64,000 nucleotides of DNA, taken from contig CAXKVR010000332.1 of assembly GCA_964058845.1 (NCBI GenBank), positions 62,001-126,000 on the forward strand, read 5' to 3'. The notes beneath the pieces are model-generated. The model had not been told where the DNA came from and searched no databases. It saw only the letters and a program-made list of their open reading frames with translations. Shown here one piece after another: positions 57,855 to 64,000 of the stretch (the first letter of the stretch is position 1; the number at the start of each line of letters is the position of its first letter). The position numbers and the translations under genes were made by a program. The stretch is from Carex sylvatica (Eukaryota; Streptophyta; Magnoliopsida; Poales; Cyperaceae).

Positions 57855-58379
57855 GTATAATATAATACAATAATATAATATAATAATATAATATAGTATA
57901 ATATAATAATATAATATAATATAATATAATATAATATAATATAATAATATAATATAATATAATATAATAATATAATATAATATAATATAATAATATAATA
58001 TAATATAATAATATAATATAATATAATAATATAATAATATAATATAATAATATAATATAATATATAAAGTTTTGAATTCTCGGACGGAATTTTCTTTCCC
58101 GTCCGAGTTTGTTTGTTTTGTTTTTTTTATTTTTTATTTGGAAAGATGGGACGGGTCTTCCCTTCCCGTTCATTTTTTTTTTTTTTCCGCTGTTAGCTTA
58201 CGAGATAATTAGATTAACTCGGACGGGGTAATTTGTCTCATCCCATGGGACGGGATATCACAACCCATTCTACTCAGATATTGAGAAAAACCGAAAACAT
58301 TTCCGTATTTCGATATTTTATTTATTTATTTTCTATTAATAAAAAAATTGGCCAGAAACACCCCCACCCCCTATAGTTT

Positions 58380-58545
58380 AAGAATTCAGATCCTCCGTAA
58401 TAGTGAATCTTTTAAAATTATTGAATCTGGACCGTTTTTTTTTAACTTGGCACGAATATCAAAGCCCAATAATACTTGCCTCCTGCGCTAGCTCGAATCT
58501 CAAAACGGCTGGGGGTTAATCTCAAACCGTAAAGCTGAAAGTTGG
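58380..58545. mobile_element. Decayed MITE copy upstream of the C2H2/membrane protein gene
   Basis: GAATTCAGATCCTCCGTAAT at the left and the core TTGGCACGAATATCAAAGC...AATAATACTTG match the family seen at 55460-55665 and 27087-27263. The right terminus is not clear. It lies about 250 bp before the next start codon. Confidence 0.55.
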
Positions 58546-58588
58546 GTTCCACTTTCGGATTTATTTGACCTGCTGTATAAAGCTCCTC

Positions 58589-58616
58589 CGTAGGCCGGGC
58601 CGGGCCGGGCCGGGCC
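58589..58616 (+). repeat. GGCCG tandem repeat
   Basis: Five GGCCG/GGCCC units in a row (TAGGCCGGGCCGGGCCGGGC...) in the 5' region of the C2H2/membrane protein gene, a strong local GC peak. Confidence 0.85.
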
Positions 58617-58792
58617 CTTGAGAGTCTGCGGGAAAAATTGAAAGATTGAACAACAGCATAAACGCAAATATCGAATGTATGGAGAAAGAATAATTAAATC
58701 TTCGACTCGGCCTGTCACTGTTCTACTTTCTTCTCTCGGCTCCTATGAACTGACAAAAAGAAAAACAAAAAGAAAAGAGGAAACGAGGGAGA

Positions 58793-61700
58793 ATGGCAGC
58801 TGAGGGGGTAGTACGGATCTACTCCTTAGCTGTTATATTATTTTCGCTAGTTCTTCATGGAGGGGCAGCGAACCAGGTAAGCTTGATTTGATTTTTTAAC
58901 TTTGTTAGAATTTTCTTGAAAAAAAAATTGATAGGGAATTTCGGTTCTTTGTTTGATCTTTCAAATTCAGTTGAATTGTATCGTTGTTTCTTCTTGTCCC
59001 TTCTTGTAAATATTAGGTATTGAATATAATTGTAGTTTTGTTTGATTAATTATAGTTTTTGTTATACAACTGTTAATCCCATCGCTGAAGAAGTTCAAAT
59101 TGTTTAGTACTTACTGGTCTGAGAACAAGTACTATGGGAATTTGGGTTAAGAATTTTGGAAGAAGAACCTTATTGCTTAGTCTCCTTAATTTTGTTATTT
59201 TGCATCAGTTGCAATGATTAAATAATTCACTTAGATCATTTGTGATTTCTTACTTTTCTTTGTATAATTATCTAACTTTGAATTATCCTTTGATCTAGGT
59301 GTTTCAGCAAGATGCTGGAGCTAGGTAATCAATAATTTAATCTTGGTTCTTCCTGTACAAATTATTTCCTTCATGATTGTTTTAGAATTATTAAATGTAA
59401 AAACTCTAAGAAATGTGTGAAAAAACAAAGTTTGAAGCTTGTGAAAACTTCTTCAAATATAGAACTCTTCTGCAAGATAGCTCGCACAAGCATGAAGTAC
59501 ATTGTTCTAGAGAAAGGAGTCAAGCAGCATGGAAAGTCATTGAAGAGGTGAAACATTTTACATCTTAAACCATACACTTTGATCCATATGAATTTCCTTT
59601 CCAAGAGTAGAAGAACTGGCTGCTTTGTACTTTTACCATATCTAACCCAGTTCATGTCAGTCGATGCACATATTATCAAGAAAGATTCTTATCTTGGAGG
59701 CTTTATTCTCCCCCAAAAGAGAAAGCCTTCTCGGAAATGTATGTCTTGGAACTATGAACACCGGTGACCCTATATGCATAGAGAATCATGGATATAACAA
59801 TTACAAAAACTTGGCAAAAAAATGTAAAGTGATTTGTTAAGAAAGAATGTGTCATGGGCAAAATCAGTTCCAAGTTGTGTCTCCCTATATATACTCATCA
59901 GATAACATGTACCCTGTTGGCATGAGTAGGATAGTTCTACTTACAGTAATACCTACCATTTATCAGTTTTCTGATTCCTCAATGCTGACACTTGGTGCAG
60001 TATCTGATGCCTTTTGTAGAGAAACAGCAATTCCAACTGCCAAAAAAATGTCGGCTGAATCCGCAAAATGACATGTTTCGCGAACAAGAGGAGCACAAGA
60101 TCCATGTTGATATAAATGACTGGAAGTGTGGTTTTTGTAAAAAGAGCTTTCGTGCAGAGAAGTTTCTAGATAAGCATTTTGACAATCGGCATTCTAACCT
60201 AATTGGTGATGTAAGTAAATGGTTTTCTTTTCAATGATATCGTGTTTTAGTGAAGTACTGTAGCTACCAAATATTTTGTACCGACTGCAGGTTGTTTTGC
60301 ACTTAAATAGTACCATTAGGAGTTCCCTTGATTTGATTTGATTTTTTCTTTTGAGGAAAGTAGGCTTCACCTACTTGGAATTTTATAAACAATAAAGTTC
60401 CCTTGATGCTAATACTACCAAACAATAATCATTGGAAAAGGAAAATTAATGAATGGTGTTTCACAAATGAATCTTCTAGTAGGAAAAAGACAACAGATTC
60501 TTTTTAGCTGTTATGTTTCACAAATGAATCTTTGGTATTTTATTTATTGTTTCTTTTAATATACTATGGAATCCATCTTCATGTGATTATATCAGAGTCA
60601 AGGAAGATGTTTGGCTGATTTATGCAGTGCATTGCACTGTGACCTGGTGATTGAGTCGAAAAAAACAAAAGGGAAATGCAACCCTGCTGCTGCTGCTAGA
60701 AATCGACACCTTTGTGAGGTTCTTATTTAATCAAGTTTGTACAGATTATAGACTGATATTTACTCTTTTGAGCTATGGAAAAGTATGATCTCTTTCTTAG
60801 TATTGTAAAGGACACCCATGATTTGTGGTATTTGCAAAAAGCACCCATAACTAGCATCAAGACTAGCTAAATAGTACCAGAAAAATCTGAAAATTGACCA
60901 CACCTTGCCCTTAGCATGATTATTGTGACATAACATTAAGTTTCTAGAACCATGTAGGTATTTTTCAGGAGAAAAAAAAAATTACCTTATTTTGGAGGTT
61001 GAAGTAATCTTTACCCTGGAACTTGAATGATACCTGTCTAATCCCTTCATTCTAGTTCCATCCCGTTTTCTAAACTTGAAATTTAATGACAAGCATATTG
61101 AAATAAAAATAAAAGGGCCTCATTTTTCCAATAAAAGAATTCTACAGAAAAATAATCTGCTACATTTTATTTTGTCTGGAAATGAGTGTTTTGCAATTAG
61201 AAGAAAATTGGTTGTTTTCTGCAAATAATAAACAGGTGTTTTATCTTTAAAAATCTTTTCATCTTTTTTGCTATTATAATAAAATATCTCACAGCTTAAT
61301 TGTGCTTGTCACAGAGCCTTGCAGATAGTTGCTTTCCAGTTAGTCAAGGTTTAAAAGAAAGCCGTCTTCATGGTATGATGGTATTTTTAATCCGTGTTCA
61401 TTTATAGAATCCAAATTCAGATTTTAGGAAGTGTTCATCATAGTATTATTTCTTGCAGAGTTTTTCTTGTACCAGTTTTGCGACGCTCACACATGCAGTG
61501 GCGGGTCTAAACCTTTTTCTAAAGGAGGCAAGGTCCGAGCATTTTCATACGCTTTGAGACCCAATAAAGGCTTAGGTGTTTTGGATCACGTAGCTTTTGA
61601 TTTGACCTTAGTCTAAGAAATCTGAATCTGTTTTTTCTGGCATCAACTATCGATAGGCCAAGCAATATAAAATTCCAATGACTAAAGCCCCAAACTGTTG

Positions 61701-62044
61701 GTTAGAGATCTACAACAGGGCCTAGAAAATTATTAAGTACCAGGATTTAATTGGAGGTCTAAAATTCAATATTTTCAGAAACGGACAAATGTATATTGGC
61801 TTGCGTGTAGCATCTTGATTATATTGCTGCTGCCGCTGTTCTATCTATTGGTATACTTGCACCGAAGGTATCTTCTGCTTTAATAAAATGTTTCTTCCGT
61901 CTGTTTCTTTGCTTATATTTTCGGTATCGTTTGGTACATTGATTGACATTAACCTGCTCTGTTTCTCTCTGTAGGGAAATGAAAACAGATATTAAATTCT
62001 TCAAACGAATTGCAAAAGCAGGACACAACAAAAAGGCCTCATAA
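58793..62044 (+). CDS. Secreted-type C2H2 zinc-finger protein with one membrane span
   Basis: Recognised as a conserved plant protein of unknown function. Exons read: 58793-58876, 59299-59324, 60001-60210, 60596-60718, 61315-61372, 61459-61532, 61779-61867, 61975-62044 (stop). The first encodes a signal peptide (IYSLAVILFSLVLHGGAA). Exon 60001-60210 carries the finger WKCGFCKKSFRAEKFLDKH...NRH. The next exons are Cys-rich (CLADLCSALHCD, SLADSCFPVSQG, QFCDAHTCSGG). Exon 61779-61867 gives a membrane helix (ACSILIILLLPLFYLLVYL), followed by a basic tail. The topology predicts a lumenal or extracellular finger. The join between 59324 and 60001 does not keep frame (AG + TATCTG), so a small exon in 59325-60000 was probably missed or the gene model differs. 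All other joins are in frame. Confidence 0.78.
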
Positions 62045-64000
62045 GCTGTTGTATTAGTACAAATGAATTTTTTTGTTGAAGGTAAGTACATTTACTCTCT
62101 TGCACCAGATCAATACTGGAGCGGTACTGCTTAGTTCATATTTCTTTTCAGCCGGCTTATGTTTGGTTTTGATTTATGTTTTGTTGGGAGTTTATGGCTG
62201 CACTAGGGTTAACTTGAATTTTCGAGATAAATTGAAGCCTTATTGCCAAGCCCTTGGTCAATTTTTTCACAGAAAAATTCTGTGATACCCATCTAGTTAT
62301 AAGTTGCAGAAGAAATCGTAACCTTCTCTGTACTTCAATAATTACCCTACTTTGTTTGAGAAGTTAAAAAATAAAATTGACTGGTAGCTAACATCTAATG
62401 ATACTGGCAGTTTACTTTGGTTGATGTCATTAGGAACAAGATAATGACTAATTTTATAATTGGAAGAATTGGTTAAGGGGTTTCTACGGTCTTAATATAA
62501 CATTTTTAAATTTACTTATTGCAATTTTTTTTTTAATCCTGTCAAATGAGTATGTGGTGTTAAATGATAACAAAATTGTGTGGAGCATGTTTCGACTCTC
62601 GTTTCTTTAATAGTAAAAAGGCATGGCTCTCCACTTTTGTGTAGGTGCTCTTTGTAAATTTGAATGCTTTAGGATCAAAATTTTGGGTTTATTGTGGTGC
62701 TCTTTGTATATTTGAATGCTTTGGGATATAATTTTTTGGGTCTATAGTGCTCATTATGGTTCATATGCCTGTAATGACTTTATAGGTTTGTTTTATCGTG
62801 TCAACTAACTCCTGACAGTACATGTAGGAAACATATCAAGATCGTGATTCCAACTCACGCAAACAAATAGATGGAACTAGCACCGTGTACTGTTAAATTG
62901 TAACTCAGTTTAGATTTCTTTTTTTAAGTCAACTTTGTTGTAGTTATTAAAAGAACAAAAATGTCGTAATTATTTTTTTTACATTTGTTTTATTGTAAAC
63001 ATATTGTTTTATATTAAAGTAATAGCATTTTTGGAGTCAACTTAGTTGTAGTTATTGAAAGATTTTGCAGATCGATAAATAGTACTTTTACCTGAAGCAT
63101 GAACTTATTTGTACAAATAACTAGCAAGTTAGAATTGAATGACAATATGACATCTGATTATATTACGAGCTCATAATTTTTAATTATGTAAGAAATGTCT
63201 ACATTTATGGACTAATAATTTTTCAAATTTGACTTCTTCCCAAGCCGCACTGTCGATAAACCATGCTAGTCTTTGTGCTTAACAGGAAGTACCTGAAATG
63301 ACAAAACCAGACATCAAGTACTATTAGCAAATACTGAAATATTTAAATTTAAAAAGAACTTGTTTTACTTGTACAGAAAACGCGTAGTTGCTCAAGCTCT
63401 GGAGGCAAACTTTTGACACAGGTAAACTAATTAGTTCATATTTTACATAACACTTCATTAGATCTCAAAATTAACTTGTCGAGTTGCAATATTTACTGGA
63501 TATATATTCCTAGGTTAGTACTTTCTTTACAGAATGACACTTCATTTTAGTTGAAACCATTGAAATTTGCAACATGCAAAGATTTGATGTGTGTTAAGAT
63601 CTCCAGCAGAAAAATATCATTTATTCAAAGTGATAAAAATCACAGAACCCTGATCAGGAGATTTTGATCATACCCAAAGAGAGGCAATATATGTCTTTAT
63701 TGGCTTTTCTAACTTCATATCTATTGTACTTAGACATTATTGATCATTTGGGTGCCGCTAAGGACAGAAAAATAAGTCAAAAATTAATGCATAATAGAGA
63801 AGAAAAGGTAGAATTAACTTAGTTGTCTTCAAAATATCTCCTTTTTCTTTCTACCTGTCATTTGAACCGAGGGATGATGAAGGTCATGATTCAGGTAGGT
63901 ATAACTGCATAACATTTCTACTTCTTTAAAGAGTACAATCCGTCCCTCATTTCTATCTTTTCCTCGGATATGAGATCAGACAGAAAGCTCTGCAATTGGT
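62045..64000. other. Intergenic, no gene recognised
   Basis: A/T-rich sequence downstream of the C2H2/membrane protein gene. The short ORF at 62073-62285 has hydrophobic stretches but no family resemblance. A gene could begin beyond the right edge. Confidence 0.45.

Larger units (their letters stand above)
56452..58065 (+). repeat. (TATAA)n / (ATATT)n low-complexity interior of the MULE-like element
   Basis: Long stretches of TATAATATAA-type repeat fill 56452-56575, 56688-56786, 57176-57431 and 57858-58065, interrupted by two foldback elements and part of a third copy of foldback arm (about 56585-56690). Confidence 0.85.
56186..58351. mobile_element. MULE-like element (2.17 kb) with ~280-bp inverted repeats
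   Basis: Left arm 56186-56465 and right arm about 58066-58351 are inverted copies, both starting CCRATTTTTTTATTAATAG and continuing through AAATAAATAAATAAAATAT, the CCCATGGGACG palindrome and GGGAAGACCCG. Flanks CCAGAAACC (56177-56185) and CCAGAAACA (58352-58360) are a 9-bp duplication with one mismatch. The interior is almost entirely (ATATT/TATAA)n repeat with two foldback elements inserted. There is no coding sequence; ORFs here are translations of simple repeat. Confidence 0.85.

Noticed and set aside
56354..58173. ORFs of 80-130 residues rich in Tyr/Ile/Leu
   Set aside because: They translate (TATAA)n simple repeat and have no start context or domain.
59371..59679. Minus-strand 102-residue ORF overlapping the C2H2/membrane gene
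   Set aside because: Hydrophobic and Phe/Leu-rich with no recognisable family, in an intron of a plus-strand gene. I could not support it as a gene.

Overview
This window is nuclear DNA of a flowering plant, most likely a eudicot. The evidence is multi-exon genes with plant-type GT-AG introns, plant-specific families (ZAT-type C2H2 repressor with an EAR motif, TNO1), an adenylosuccinate lyase with a chloroplast-transit-like N-terminus, and many nested plant transposons (Copia, L1-type LINE, MULE, hAT, MITEs). Species cannot be told from sequence alone. Exon boundaries below were read by eye from splice consensus, reading frame and family conservation.

Layout. 1-3240: repeat-rich, with the end of a MULE-like element (1-456), the left end of another (from 660) and a complete 1,014-bp non-autonomous hAT element (813-1826, exact 8-bp target duplication). 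3281-3681 (-): broken 3' end of a glycine/tryptophan-rich protein gene next to a poly(G) run. 5266-14728 (-): complete 10-exon adenylosuccinate lyase gene whose third intron carries a 4.76-kb Copia retrotransposon (8163-12926). 15050-24440: transposon block with short tandem repeats, a decayed 5'-truncated LINE (15936-18794) inside a 9-bp-duplication bracket, a 210-bp-period sequence duplication, and a 2.05-kb MULE with 218-bp CpG-rich terminal inverted repeats (19509-21555). 24532-27576 (+): very-long-chain 3-oxoacyl-CoA reductase (KCR1-like). 30925-31809 (-): intronless two-finger ZAT-like C2H2 repressor. 32400-38040: small inverted-repeat elements (hAT MITEs, MULE-like elements). 38237-47245 (+): TNO1-like 1,828-residue coiled-coil trans-Golgi protein with a C-terminal membrane anchor. 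49171-55300 (-): 20-exon kelch-repeat/DUF4110 protein (KLHDC4-like), convergent with TNO1. 56186-58351: MULE-like element filled with (TATAA)n DNA holding two Micron-like foldback elements. 58793-62044 (+): signal-peptide/C2H2/single-membrane-span protein. 62045-64000: nothing recognised.

The genes are unrelated housekeeping, lipid, trafficking and regulatory genes and do not form a cluster: purine synthesis (ADSL), fatty-acid elongation at the ER (KCR), TGN traffic (TNO1), transcriptional repression (ZAT-like) and two poorly characterised conserved proteins. The distinctive biology is the transposon history: nested insertions whose target duplications can be read directly, and a short MITE family with a shared core that lies just 5' of three of the genes and in an intron of a fourth.
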